From: Nocardioidaceae bacterium
Lineage (GTDB): Bacteria; Actinomycetota; Actinomycetes; Propionibacteriales; Nocardioidaceae
Direction of reading: 5' to 3'
Assembly: GCA_013696015.1 (NCBI GenBank)
Contig: JACCZI010000221.1
Span: forward strand, 1-23,566
DNA length: 23,566 nucleotides
Shown here: positions 5,534 to 13,447 of the stretch, piece after piece
How the letters are laid out: each line of letters opens with the position of its first letter
Numbering within the stretch: position 1 is the first letter of the stretch
Made by a program: the position numbers and the translations under genes
The notes under the pieces: generated by a model
Databases searched by the model: none
The model's input: only the letters and a program-made list of their open reading frames with translations
Told to the model about the DNA's origin: nothing

Positions 5534-8239
5534 GTGTCAATCCCCCCGGTCGAGGCAGTGGATCCCTCCCCGGAGCCACCTCGACTGCTGCTGCTCGATG
5601 GCCACTCGCTCGCCTACCGAGCCTTCTTCGCGTTGCCAGTCGAGAACTTCTCGACCACCACAGGACAACCCACCAACGCCGTCTACGGGTTCACCTCGAT
5701 GCTGATCAACGTCCTCCGCGATGAGGCGCCGACACACGTCGGGGTGGCGTTCGACGTCTCGCGGGACACCTTCCGATTGCAGGAGTACGCCGAGTACAAG
5801 GCAAACCGTTCGGCGTCGCCGACGGAGTTCGGTGGCCAGGTGTCGCTGGTGCGCGAGGTGCTCGACGCGCTGCGCATCCAGACCATTGAAAAGGAAGGCT
5901 ACGAAGCCGACGACGTCATCGCGACACTCGCGACGCAGGCGCAGTCCGCGGGCTTCGAGGTGCTCATCTGCAGCGGCGACCGCGACGCCTTTCAGCTGGT
6001 CACGGAGACGATCACCGTGTTGTACCCGCGCAAGGGCGTCTCCGACCTGGCCCGCATGACCCCGTTGGCCGTGCACGACAGGTACGGCGTCTTCCCGACG
6101 CGCTACCCCGACATTGCTGCACTGGTGGGCGAGAGCAGCGACAACCTGCCCGGCGTCCCCGGTGTCGGTCCGAAGACCGCGGCCAAGTGGATCAACCAGT
6201 TCGGCGACCTGGACTCCCTCGTCGTCCACGTGGACCAGGTCAGTGGCAAGGCCGGAGACTCGTTGCGCGAGCATCTGGCCGGCGTCATCCGCAACCGCCG
6301 CATCAACGCTCTGGTCTGCGACCTCGACCTGCCACTGTCACCACCCGATCTGGTGTTGCAGCCATGGGATCGGGATGCGGTGCACCAGGTGTTCGACGGC
6401 CTGGAGTTCCGCGTGCTCCGTGATCGGCTCTTCGCGACGCTGAGCGTGGCGGAGCCGCAGGCCGAGGCCGGCTTCGTGATTCGCGGCTGCACTCTCGGTC
6501 GGGGAGAGGTGGCGCCGTGGCTTGCCGAGCACGCCGCCGACGGCCGTCGCCTTGGGCTGCATGTGCGCGGTCGGTGGGCCCGAGGTGGGGGAGAGGTCGA
6601 CGGGCTCGCGGTCGCCCACCCAGGTGGCCCCGCCGTCTATCTGCCCATCGACGGGCTCGGACCCGCCGACGAGCAGGCGTTAGCGAGCTGGCTCGCCGAC
6701 GCAGCTGCGCCCAAGGCCCTGCATGATGCCAAAGGACCGTTGCTGGCGCTGGCCGCGATGGGATGGACGCTGTCGGGGCTCGACTGCGACACGGCGCTGT
6801 CGGCTTATCTGTCCCGTCCTGACCAGCGTTCGTACGACCTGGCAGACCTGACGCTGCGGAGCCTGCACCGCGAACTACGTGAGGATGCGGCCGATTCGGG
6901 CCAGCTGTCCCTGGACGGCATCGCCGACGACGACGCCGACATGGACATGCTGCGGGCGAGGGCCACCGTCGACCTTGCCGCCGCTCTCGACGTCGAGCTG
7001 GAGCAGCGCAGCGGGAGTGCCTTGCTGCGCAACGTCGAGCTCCCGCTGGTCGGTGTGCTGGCCGATATGGAACGAGTGGGCATCGCCGTCGACGACAACC
7101 GGCTCTTTGACCTGGAGGCGGACTTCGCGACCCAGGTGCGAACTGCTGCCGACGAGGCATACGCAGTGATTGGTAAGGAGATCAACCTCGGCTCACCGAA
7201 ACAGCTGCAGGTGGTGATTTTCGACGAGCTGGGGATGTCGAAGACCAAGCGCACGAAGACCGGCTACACCACTGACGCCGAGGCGTTGCAGGCGTTGTTC
7301 GTGAAGACCGAGCACCCGTTCCTGCTGCACCTGCTGGCGCACCGCGACGCGAGCCGGCTGCGGTCGACGGTCGAGGGACTGCGCAAGACCGTGACAGACG
7401 ACGGTCGCATCCACACCACGTTCAACCAGACGATCGCCGCGACGGGTCGGCTGAGCTCGACCGAACCGAACCTGCAGAACATCCCGATCCGCACCGAGTC
7501 GGGCCGGCGGATCCGCGCCGCCTTCGTCGTCGGAGACGGGTTCGACATCCTGCTCACCGCCGACTACAGCCAGATCGAGATGCGGATCATGGCGCACCTG
7601 TCGGAAGACGCCGACCTGATCCAGGCTTTCAAGTCCGGCGAAGACTTCCACACCGTGACCGCGGCCCGCGTGTTCGGCGCCGAGCCGGACACGGTGACCG
7701 GCGAGATGCGAGCGCGGATCAAGGCGATGAACTACGGGCTTGCCTACGGCCTGTCGTCATACGGCCTGTCCCAGCAGCTCGGCATCGACACCCGCGAGGC
7801 GCAGGGCTTGATGGACGAGTACTTCGAGCGGTTCGGCGGGGTGCGTGACTACCTGCACGGCGTGGTTGCCGAGGCTCGGCGGACCGGCTACACCGAGACG
7901 TTGCTGGGTCGACGGCGCTATCTGCCCGACCTCACAAGCGACAACCGGCAGCGCCGCGAGATGGCCGAGAGGATGGCGTTGAACGCGCCGATCCAAGGGT
8001 CGGCGGCGGACATCATCAAGGTGGCCATGCTCGACGTGCACCACGCGTTGCGGGCGGCCGGTCTGGCGTCGCGGCTGCTGCTCCAGGTGCACGACGAGCT
8101 CGTGCTGGAGGTGGCGGCCGGTGAGCGCGAGCAGGTCGAGGCGCTGCTGTGCGAGCAGATGGCCGGTGCCGCGGACCTCGCCGTACCGCTGGACGTCTCG
8201 GTCGGGGCGGGCGCGACGTGGCACGAGGCCGGGCACTGA
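5534..8239 (+). CDS. polA: DNA polymerase I
   Basis: Gap filling, Okazaki-fragment processing and excision repair; 901 aa from the GTG at 5534. The open frame begins at a GTG at 5504, but the TAGAGT placed 7 nt before 5534 favours the later start. Domains: 5' nuclease (about 17-310, beginning LLLLDGHSLAYRAFF with Asp22, and GESSDNLPGVPGVGPKTA helix-hairpin-helix); a 3'-5' exonuclease-like domain (about 320-500) in which the DxE motif of active proofreaders is not recognisable; and the polymerase domain (about 520-901). Motif A has LTADYSQIEMR (Asp677), the O-helix RIKAMNYGLAYG has Arg726, Lys730 and Tyr734, and motif C is QVHDELVLEV (Asp854, Glu855). Tyr at the O-helix position that is Phe762 in E. 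coli is known from M. tuberculosis Pol I. The 3' end overlaps the following kinase gene. Confidence 0.98.
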   Translation: MSIPPVEAVDPSPEPPRLLLLDGHSLAYRAFFALPVENFSTTTGQPTNAVYGFTSMLINVLRDEAPTHVGVAFDVSRDTFRLQEYAEYKANRSASPTEFGGQVSLVREVLDALRIQTIEKEGYEADDVIATLATQAQSAGFEVLICSGDRDAFQLVTETITVLYPRKGVSDLARMTPLAVHDRYGVFPTRYPDIAALVGESSDNLPGVPGVGPKTAAKWINQFGDLDSLVVHVDQVSGKAGDSLREHLAGVIRNRRINALVCDLDLPLSPPDLVLQPWDRDAVHQVFDGLEFRVLRDRLFATLSVAEPQAEAGFVIRGCTLGRGEVAPWLAEHAADGRRLGLHVRGRWARGGGEVDGLAVAHPGGPAVYLPIDGLGPADEQALASWLADAAAPKALHDAKGPLLALAAMGWTLSGLDCDTALSAYLSRPDQRSYDLADLTLRSLHRELREDAADSGQLSLDGIADDDADMDMLRARATVDLAAALDVELEQRSGSALLRNVELPLVGVLADMERVGIAVDDNRLFDLEADFATQVRTAADEAYAVIGKEINLGSPKQLQVVIFDELGMSKTKRTKTGYTTDAEALQALFVKTEHPFLLHLLAHRDASRLRSTVEGLRKTVTDDGRIHTTFNQTIAATGRLSSTEPNLQNIPIRTESGRRIRAAFVVGDGFDILLTADYSQIEMRIMAHLSEDADLIQAFKSGEDFHTVTAARVFGAEPDTVTGEMRARIKAMNYGLAYGLSSYGLSQQLGIDTREAQGLMDEYFERFGGVRDYLHGVVAEARRTGYTETLLGRRRYLPDLTSDNRQRREMAERMALNAPIQGSAADIIKVAMLDVHHALRAAGLASRLLLQVHDELVLEVAAGEREQVEALLCEQMAGAADLAVPLDVSVGAGATWHEAGH

Positions 8240-9114
8240 CTCCGACGACAGGCCCGGCCAGCGCCGTCCCGTTGGCGGGTGGCTACAGCGGGGAGACCTT
8301 CGCTGTTGAGGCCTTCGGCCAGCAGGCGGTGCTCCGCGTGTACGGCCGGCATCCCGAGCGGGCGCCGATCGACGCGGCGCTGCTGCGGCTCGTACGCGGG
8401 CTGGTGCCGGTTCCGGACGTCCTCGACGTACGGCGAGGAGGCTCGCAGCCGCCGCACGTCCTGACGTCGTACGTCACAGGAACGCGGCTCGATATCGTGC
8501 TCCCCCGAGCCGGTGCGGTGCTGAGAGCCGCACTGGCGGACTCGGTGAGCGCCGTGCTCACTGCCCTGTCCGGCATGCCGTTCGTGCGGCCCGGCTTGTT
8601 CGTCGACGCCGACCTGCGGCTGTCCGAGGCGACCGCACCGGCTGACGGTCTGGTCGAGTGGCTGGACGACCACGAGCTGCCGGGCTGGGACGCTGGGCGG
8701 CGTCGGGCCCTTCGTGCGGTGTGCCTCGAGGCCGACACCCTGTTGGACACGGTCGACCGGACCTGCCTGGTGCACAGCGACTTCAACCCCAAGAACCTGC
8801 TTGTCGATCCGGTGACGGGCTCGGTCAGGGCGCTGCTCGACTGGGAGTTCGCCCACGCCGGGTCGCCGTACACGGACCTCGGCAACCTGCTCCGCTTCGA
8901 GCGCGGCACCGACTGGGCGCACCAGGTGCTCGAGCGCTTCGTCGGAAAGACGCCTTCCCTTCAGGCCGACCCGCTGCGGCTGGGCTACGCCAGCGACCTA
9001 TGGGCGTTGATCGAGCTCGCCGGACGGAGCGTCCGCCACGACGTCGTCGAGCGTGCGGACGCGTTGCTGCGCGCCATCGCAGGAAGCGGCAGGCTCGACG
9101 CCGTCGCCCCGTAG
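8218..9114 (+). CDS. Aminoglycoside/choline kinase-like phosphotransferase (APH family)
   Basis: A small-molecule kinase-like protein (PF01636-type), about 298 aa if it starts at the GTG at 8218. The catalytic loop VHSDFNPKNLLV and the metal-binding LLDWEFAHAGSPYTDLGNLLRF are both intact, and a glycine-containing N-terminal strand (PLAGGYSGETFAVEAF) matches the nucleotide-binding loop. The start is uncertain: 8218 has no ribosome binding site and overlaps polA by 22 nt. A CTG at 8236 overlaps the polA stop (CTGA) with GAGG 7 nt upstream and would suit coupling to polA, though CTG starts are rare. Substrate unknown; chromosomal APH-fold proteins act on choline, homoserine, sugars or antibiotics, and nothing here indicates drug resistance. 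Probably cotranscribed with polA. Confidence 0.82.
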   Translation: MARGRALTPTTGPASAVPLAGGYSGETFAVEAFGQQAVLRVYGRHPERAPIDAALLRLVRGLVPVPDVLDVRRGGSQPPHVLTSYVTGTRLDIVLPRAGAVLRAALADSVSAVLTALSGMPFVRPGLFVDADLRLSEATAPADGLVEWLDDHELPGWDAGRRRALRAVCLEADTLLDTVDRTCLVHSDFNPKNLLVDPVTGSVRALLDWEFAHAGSPYTDLGNLLRFERGTDWAHQVLERFVGKTPSLQADPLRLGYASDLWALIELAGRSVRHDVVERADALLRAIAGSGRLDAVAP

Positions 9115-9117
9115 CCT
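9112..9117 (+). promoter_or_regulatory. -10 element TAGCCT for leaderless M18 peptidase transcript
   Basis: TAGCCT overlaps the stop codon of the preceding kinase gene and ends 6 nt before the ATG at 9124. There is no Shine-Dalgarno before that ATG, so a leaderless transcript is likely. No -35 is evident. Confidence 0.5.
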
Positions 9118-9123
9118 GTCGGG

Positions 9124-10422
9124 ATGCGTTCCTCCGTGCCGGTCACCGGCGAGCACGACCGGCACGCCGACGGACTCGCTGCCTTCATCGACGCCTGCCC
9201 GTCCCCGTTCCACGTCTGCGCGCATGTGGCCGAGCTGTTGGAGGCTGACGGGTTTATCGCGCTGCGCGAGACGGACGCCTGGCCGACGACCCCCGGACGC
9301 CACTACGTGGTGCGCGGCGGCTCGCTGGTCGCCTGGGACGCGGGGCCGGCCGACGAACCCACGACACCGTTCCGCATCGTGGCCGGGCACACCGACAGCC
9401 CGAACCTGCGGGTCAAGCAACATCCGGACCTGCACCGCGTCGGTTGGCAGCTTGTCGGCCTTGAGCCGTACGGCGGCGCCTGGCTCAACTCCTGGTTGGA
9501 CCGCGACCTCGGGCTGTCAGGGCGCGTCACGGTCCGACAGGCAGACGGGCTGTCGGACAAGCTGCTGCGGATCGACGAGCCGGTGCTGCGGGTGCCACAG
9601 CTGGCGATTCACCTCTCGGAGGACCGCGCGGGCGACCAGCTCAACGCACAGCGCCACCTCGACGGGGTGTGGGGTGTCGGATCCGGCCCCGCCTCGGTCC
9701 AGGCCGTCGTCGCCGAGCACCTCGGCGTCGACCCCGACCAGATCCTGGGCTGGGAGCTGATGACCCACGACCTCAGCGGCAGCCGAAGGGTGGGCCTGCG
9801 CCGGGAGCTGCTCAGCGCGCCCCGGCTGGACAACCAGGGCACCTGCTACGCCGCCACGCAGGCGCTGCTCGGCGCCAGCGACGTGACCGGGCACGTGCCC
9901 GTGCTGGTGCTGTTCGACCACGAGGAGGTGGGCAGCATGTCCGAGCGGGGAGCGTTCTCCGACCTGCTCGGCTCGGTGCTCGAGCGGGTGACGCTCGGCC
10001 TTGGGGGCGATCGCCAGGACCACCTGCGTGCGATGGCCGGATCGGTGTGCGCCTCGGGTGACATGGCACACGCGACGCACCCCGCGTACGCGGACCGGCA
10101 CGAGCCCTCCCATCTGATCGCGGTCAACGGGGGTCCGGTGCTCAAGGTCCACCAAAACCTGCGCTACGCCACCGAAGCGGCCGGCGCCGCGGCCTTTGCG
10201 CTCGCCTGCGACCAGGCCGGTGTCCCGCTGCAGCGGTATATGCACCGCGCAGACCTGCCCTGCGGCTCGACCATCGGTCCCATCACCGCGAGCCGAACCG
10301 GTCTGACCACCGTCGATGTCGGGGCACCTCAGCTCGCGATGCACTCTGCCCGCGAGCTCATGGGCGCGGCCGACCCGGCGATGTACGTGGCGGCGTTGAC
10401 GGCCTTCCTCACCCCGCGTTGA
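9124..10422 (+). CDS. apeB: M18-family aminopeptidase (aspartyl aminopeptidase type)
   Basis: Cytosolic metallo-aminopeptidase of the M18 family, 432 aa, normal family length. It removes N-terminal residues (often acidic or neutral) from peptides. All expected metal and catalytic residues are visible: His89 in AGHTDSPNL, Asp236 in RLDNQG, the Glu267-Glu268 pair in FDHEEVGS, Asp313 in SGDMAHATHP and His407 in QLAMHSARE. The characteristic GSTIGPITASRTGLTTVDVGAP precedes the last ligand. The ATG at 9124 is supported by the -10 hexamer directly upstream rather than by a ribosome binding site. It lies between the polA-kinase pair and rpsA; the stop codon overlaps the rpsA -35 element. The symbol apeB is by family usage and could equally be a generic M18 name. 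Confidence 0.94.
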   Translation: MRSSVPVTGEHDRHADGLAAFIDACPSPFHVCAHVAELLEADGFIALRETDAWPTTPGRHYVVRGGSLVAWDAGPADEPTTPFRIVAGHTDSPNLRVKQHPDLHRVGWQLVGLEPYGGAWLNSWLDRDLGLSGRVTVRQADGLSDKLLRIDEPVLRVPQLAIHLSEDRAGDQLNAQRHLDGVWGVGSGPASVQAVVAEHLGVDPDQILGWELMTHDLSGSRRVGLRRELLSAPRLDNQGTCYAATQALLGASDVTGHVPVLVLFDHEEVGSMSERGAFSDLLGSVLERVTLGLGGDRQDHLRAMAGSVCASGDMAHATHPAYADRHEPSHLIAVNGGPVLKVHQNLRYATEAAGAAAFALACDQAGVPLQRYMHRADLPCGSTIGPITASRTGLTTVDVGAPQLAMHSARELMGAADPAMYVAALTAFLTPR

Positions 10423-10448
10423 CCCACTCTGCGCACCGCCCGTACGCT
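10419..10448 (+). promoter_or_regulatory. Consensus-like promoter of rpsA
   Basis: TTGACC (10419-10424), an 18-nt spacer and TACGCT (10443-10448) make the best sigma-70 promoter in the window. The -35 overlaps the apeB stop codon. Predicted transcription start is near 10455, giving a leader of about 137 nt before the rpsA ATG. Confidence 0.65.
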
Positions 10449-10462
10449 TGGGTTTGCGCTGT

Positions 10463-10493
10463 GAGCCTGCACGACCTCGGACCGAGCAGGCTC
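10463..10493 (+). promoter_or_regulatory. 5'-leader stem-loop of rpsA
   Basis: GAGCCTGC (10463-10470) pairs perfectly with GCAGGCTC (10486-10493) around a 15-nt loop, starting about 8 nt into the predicted rpsA transcript. Within it CTCG-GAC-CGAG offers a smaller competing hairpin. Long structured leaders on ribosomal protein genes often serve autogenous control; that role is inference here. Confidence 0.4.
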
Positions 10494-10591
10494 GTGCTCG
10501 CCACCTGTCGAACTTTCACCCTCGGCACACCGCGATCCAGGCTTGCCGCGTGCCCGCCCGACACCCACAGCCCATCGGAGCCCCCAACCAC

Positions 10592-12094
10592 ATGACGAGC
10601 AGTCTCGAGGCACCTCCCGCGAGCCCCACCGACACCGCTAACAGCACACCTCAGGTGGCAGTCAACGACATCGGTTCGGAGGAAGCCTTCCTCGCCGCGA
10701 TCGACGAGACCATCAAGTACTTCAACGACGGCGACATCGTCGACGGCATCATCGTCAAGGTGGACCGCGACGAGGTCCTGCTCGACATCGGCTACAAGAC
10801 TGAGGGCGTCATCCCCTCGCGCGAGCTGTCGATCAAGCACGACGTCGATCCCAACGAGGTCGTCTCCGTCGGCGATGCGGTCGAGGCCCTGGTCCTGCAG
10901 AAAGAGGACAAAGAGGGCCGCCTGATCCTGTCAAAGAAGCGCGCGCAGTACGAGCGCGCCTGGGGCACGATCGAGCAGATCAAAGAGGAGGACGGAATCG
11001 TCACGGGCACCGTTATCGAGGTTGTCAAGGGCGGTCTCATCCTCGACATCGGGCTCCGCGGCTTTCTGCCGGCGTCACTGGTCGAGATGCGTCGGGTCCG
11101 TGACCTCCAGCCCTACGTGGGCAAGGAGATCGAGGCCAAGATCATCGAGCTGGACAAGAACCGCAACAACGTGGTGCTGTCCCGCCGGGCGTGGCTGGAG
11201 CAGACTCAGTCCGAGGTCAGGCAGAGCTTCCTCACCCAGCTCGGCAAGAGCCAGGTTCGCAAGGGCATTGTGTCCTCGATCGTGAACTTTGGTGCGTTCG
11301 TCGACCTCGGCGGTGTCGACGGACTCGTCCACGTCTCCGAGTTGTCGTGGCGGCACATCGACCACCCCAGCGAGGTCGTGCAGGTCGGTGATGAGGTCAC
11401 CGTCGAGGTCCTCGACGTCGACATGGACCGTGAGCGGGTCTCGCTGTCGCTCAAGGCGACCCAGGAGGACCCCTGGCAGCACTTCGCCCGCACCCACCAG
11501 ATGAGTCAGATCGTGCCGGGCAAGGTCACCAAGCTGGTGCCGTTCGGTGCCTTCGTCCGCGTCGAGGAGGGCATCGAGGGCTTGGTCCACATCTCCGAGC
11601 TCGCCGAGCGCCACGTCGAGATCCCCGAACAGGTCGTGCAGGTCAACGACGACGTCATGGTCAAGATCATCGACATCGATCTGGAGCGGCGTCGCATCTC
11701 GCTGTCGCTGAAGCAGGCCAACGAGACCGCGGTCGCCTCGGACGAGCACTTCGACCCCACCGTCTACGGCATGGCGTCCTCCTACGACGACCAGGGCAAC
11801 TACATCTATCCCGAAGGCTTCGATCCCGGGACTGGCGAGTGGCGCGAGGGGTACGACGACCAGCGAGCCGTCTGGGAGGCCCAGTACGCCGAGGCGCATG
11901 CTCGCTGGGAGGCGCACCGCAAGCAGATCGAGGAGGCCCAGAAGGCCGACCAGGAGGCGGGTGAGGTGAGCTCCTACTCGTCGGAGGCCCCTGCCGCCGA
12001 CGACGCGAGCGCGCCCAAGCCAGGTGAGGACGCCGGGTTGGCCTCTGACGAGGCCCTGCAGGCGCTGCGCGAGAAGCTCACCGGTCAGGGCTGA
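10592..12094 (+). CDS. rpsA: 30S ribosomal protein S1
   Basis: RNA-binding ribosomal protein that helps recruit mRNA, 500 aa. Four S1 domains are evident, as in actinobacteria (E. coli has six): they begin near DGDIVDGIIVKVDRDEVLLDIG, EEDGIVTGTVIEVVKGGLILDIG, VRKGIVSSIVNFGAFVDLGG and VPGKVTKLVPFGAFVRVEEG, the last two ending in GLVHVSELSW and GLVHISELAE. The C-terminal 110 residues are acidic, Ala/Glu-rich and low in complexity, typical for the group. The frame is open to a GTG at 10448, but that lies inside the promoter. The ATG at 10592 follows GGAG (10577-10580) by 11 nt and gives the normal N-terminus. S1 is essential or near essential; synteny polA-rpsA-coaE is the common actinobacterial order, here with insertions. 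Confidence 0.97.
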   Translation: MTSSLEAPPASPTDTANSTPQVAVNDIGSEEAFLAAIDETIKYFNDGDIVDGIIVKVDRDEVLLDIGYKTEGVIPSRELSIKHDVDPNEVVSVGDAVEALVLQKEDKEGRLILSKKRAQYERAWGTIEQIKEEDGIVTGTVIEVVKGGLILDIGLRGFLPASLVEMRRVRDLQPYVGKEIEAKIIELDKNRNNVVLSRRAWLEQTQSEVRQSFLTQLGKSQVRKGIVSSIVNFGAFVDLGGVDGLVHVSELSWRHIDHPSEVVQVGDEVTVEVLDVDMDRERVSLSLKATQEDPWQHFARTHQMSQIVPGKVTKLVPFGAFVRVEEGIEGLVHISELAERHVEIPEQVVQVNDDVMVKIIDIDLERRRISLSLKQANETAVASDEHFDPTVYGMASSYDDQGNYIYPEGFDPGTGEWREGYDDQRAVWEAQYAEAHARWEAHRKQIEEAQKADQEAGEVSSYSSEAPAADDASAPKPGEDAGLASDEALQALREKLTGQG

Positions 12095-12177
12095 GCCCAG
12101 CCAGAGGTGTGAGCGGCCACGCCTGACAACCTTTGCGCGGAGCGGGGCTTGGACGCCTTCTCGGTCTCCGGCGGTCG

Positions 12178-12345
12178 CTAACGAGCCAACCGGGCGAGCT
12201 GCACCTCGCGGGACTCGTCCTCGTCGGCTCGGCTCCGGGGTGGTGGCCGTTGCCCATAGCCGTCGCTGCGAATCTCGCGGGCCAGTGCCATCCCGAAGAG
12301 GACGATGGCAGCGGTGACCGCGAGCAGTACCACGAAAATCGTCAT
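12178..12345 (-). CDS. Small single-pass membrane protein, 55 aa
   Basis: ATG 12345 to TAG 12178 encodes MTIFVVLLAVTAAIVLFGMA followed by a basic/acidic cytoplasmic-type tail (LAREIRSDGYGQRPP ... EDESREVQLARLAR). The first 21 residues form one hydrophobic helix. The sharp split between helix and charged tail, and the clean start right after the helix-less promoter region, argue that this is a real gene and not chance. There is no Shine-Dalgarno; GAGTAT ends 7 nt before the ATG and could be the -10 of a leaderless transcript. It is divergent from the GlxA-type regulator (89 bp between starts) and convergent with rpsA. Function unknown. Confidence 0.6.
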   Translation of the reverse strand: MTIFVVLLAVTAAIVLFGMALAREIRSDGYGQRPPPRSRADEDESREVQLARLAR

Positions 12346-12365
12346 GGCAGTAATACTCGCTCACT

Positions 12366-12418
12366 TGCTATGCTGCCACCAGTGGCAGGGATGCCACATG
12401 CGAGCGGTTTTCTGCCAC
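12366..12418 (+). promoter_or_regulatory. glxA-type gene promoter with TGCCAC operator-like repeats
   Basis: TGC-TATGCT (12366-12374) is an extended -10. Overlapping its last base is the palindrome TGCCAC-CA-GTGGCA (12374-12387), which covers the predicted transcription start. Two further direct copies of TGCCAC lie at 12392-12397 and 12413-12418. Starts of direct copies are 18 and 21 nt apart. The arrangement suggests autoregulation by the AraC-type protein encoded next; a repressor site is favoured because it overlaps the start of transcription. Confidence 0.55.
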
Positions 12419-12434
12419 CACCCCGGAGGTTCCT

Positions 12435-13400
12435 GTGCTCAGCAACGTTGCCGTGCTGGTCTGCGACGGCGTTGCGCCGTTCGAGCTTGGCGTGCTCTGT
12501 GAGGCGTGGGGCCTGGACCGCAGCGACGACAACGTGCCGACCTTCGACTTCGCGGTGTGCACTCCGCAGCCCGGCCAGGTGGCAACATCGGCAGGCTTCG
12601 GGCTGCACGTGATGCACGGCCTCGAGCGGCTCGCTGACGCCCATCTGGTCGCTGTGCCAGCCATGCCCCGAGATAACACCGTTCCTGACGCAGCGCTTCA
12701 GGCCCTGCGTGACGCGGAGGCACGAGGTGCGCGGGTGCTCTCGGTCTGCTCCGGAGCCTTCGTGCTCGGCATGGCGGGGCTGCTCGACGGTCGTCGATGT
12801 ACCACCCATTGGCGGTACGCGGCCGAGCTCGCCGCTCGCTTCCCGCGCGCGCAGGTCGACCCCGACGTCCTGTACGTCGATGCCGACCCGGTGATCACCA
12901 GTGCAGGGTCTGCCGCCGGCCTGGATGCGTGTCTGCACATCATGCGCAAGGAGTTCGGCGCCGAGGTCGCCAACACGGTGGCGCGCCGGATGGTCGTCCC
13001 GCCCCACCGAGACGGAGGGCAGGCGCAGTTCGTCCGGATGCCGCTGCCACAACTCAGCGCGGACACCCTGGCGCCGTTGCTGGACTGGCTGGGCCAGCAC
13101 CTCGAACGGCCGCTGAGCGTCCCGCAACTGGCCCTGCGGGCGCACATGTCACCGCGCACATTTGCCCGGCGGTTCCGTGACGAGACCGGAACGACCCCGC
13201 ACCAATGGCTGACGCACCAACGAGTCCTGTTGGCAGAGCGGTTGCTGGAGGAGACGACGCTGTCGGTCGACGCCGTGGCGCGGCGGACCGGCTTCGGCAA
13301 CCCCGCAACCTTGCGGCACCACTTCACTCGCGCCCGCAGCACCACCCCGCAGGCGTACCGCCAGTCGTTCGGTTGCGGCCGCGAGCTCAGCCGCTGCTAG
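12435..13400 (+). CDS. GlxA-family transcriptional regulator (DJ-1/PfpI domain plus AraC HTH)
   Basis: A regulator of 321 aa. Residues about 4-170 are a DJ-1/PfpI (class I amidotransferase-like) domain with the nucleophile-elbow Cys105 in SVCSGAFVLG and a nearby His125 in TTHWRY. Residues about 215-312 hold the two AraC-type helix-turn-helix motifs (LSVPQLALRAHMSPRTFARRF and LSVDAVARRTGFGNPATLRHHF), with the conserved TTPHQWL and TTPQAYR linkers. GTG at 12435 has GGAGG 5 nt upstream. Members of this family control catabolic or stress genes; the ligand of the DJ-1-like half is usually unknown. Divergent from a small membrane protein gene, which may be its target. Ends 47 nt before coaE. Confidence 0.9.
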   Translation: MLSNVAVLVCDGVAPFELGVLCEAWGLDRSDDNVPTFDFAVCTPQPGQVATSAGFGLHVMHGLERLADAHLVAVPAMPRDNTVPDAALQALRDAEARGARVLSVCSGAFVLGMAGLLDGRRCTTHWRYAAELAARFPRAQVDPDVLYVDADPVITSAGSAAGLDACLHIMRKEFGAEVANTVARRMVVPPHRDGGQAQFVRMPLPQLSADTLAPLLDWLGQHLERPLSVPQLALRAHMSPRTFARRFRDETGTTPHQWLTHQRVLLAERLLEETTLSVDAVARRTGFGNPATLRHHFTRARSTTPQAYRQSFGCGRELSRC

Positions 13401-13445
13401 CCGCCGTGTCAGGCTGCGGCGCCCCCCCGCCGTGCCAGACTGCGG
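13401..13445 (+). repeat. Imperfect direct repeat containing the coaE -10 element
   Basis: A 19-bp unit occurs at 13401-13419 (CCGCCGTGTCAGGCTGCGG) and again at 13427-13445 (CCGCCGTGCCAGACTGCGG), 17 of 19 positions identical, period 26. The second copy holds the CAGACT that serves as the likely -10 of coaE; the first has CAGGCT. It may be a duplicated promoter or a regulator site. Confidence 0.5.
13436..13441 (+). promoter_or_regulatory. -10 element CAGACT for leaderless coaE transcript
   Basis: CAGACT, one mismatch from TANNNT, ends 6 nt before the coaE GTG at 13448. There is no ribosome binding site in front of that GTG, so transcription and translation probably start together. No -35 is visible. 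Confidence 0.4.
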
Positions 13446-13447
13446 GC

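Noticed and set aside
8218..9114. Antibiotic resistance gene (aminoglycoside phosphotransferase)
   Set aside because: The APH fold is shared by many housekeeping kinases, and the core chromosomal context beside polA gives no sign of a resistance determinant.
10448..10591. N-terminal extension of rpsA from the GTG at 10448
   Set aside because: That GTG starts within the -10 element and the extra 48 residues resemble no S1 N-terminus; ATG 10592 has GGAG upstream.
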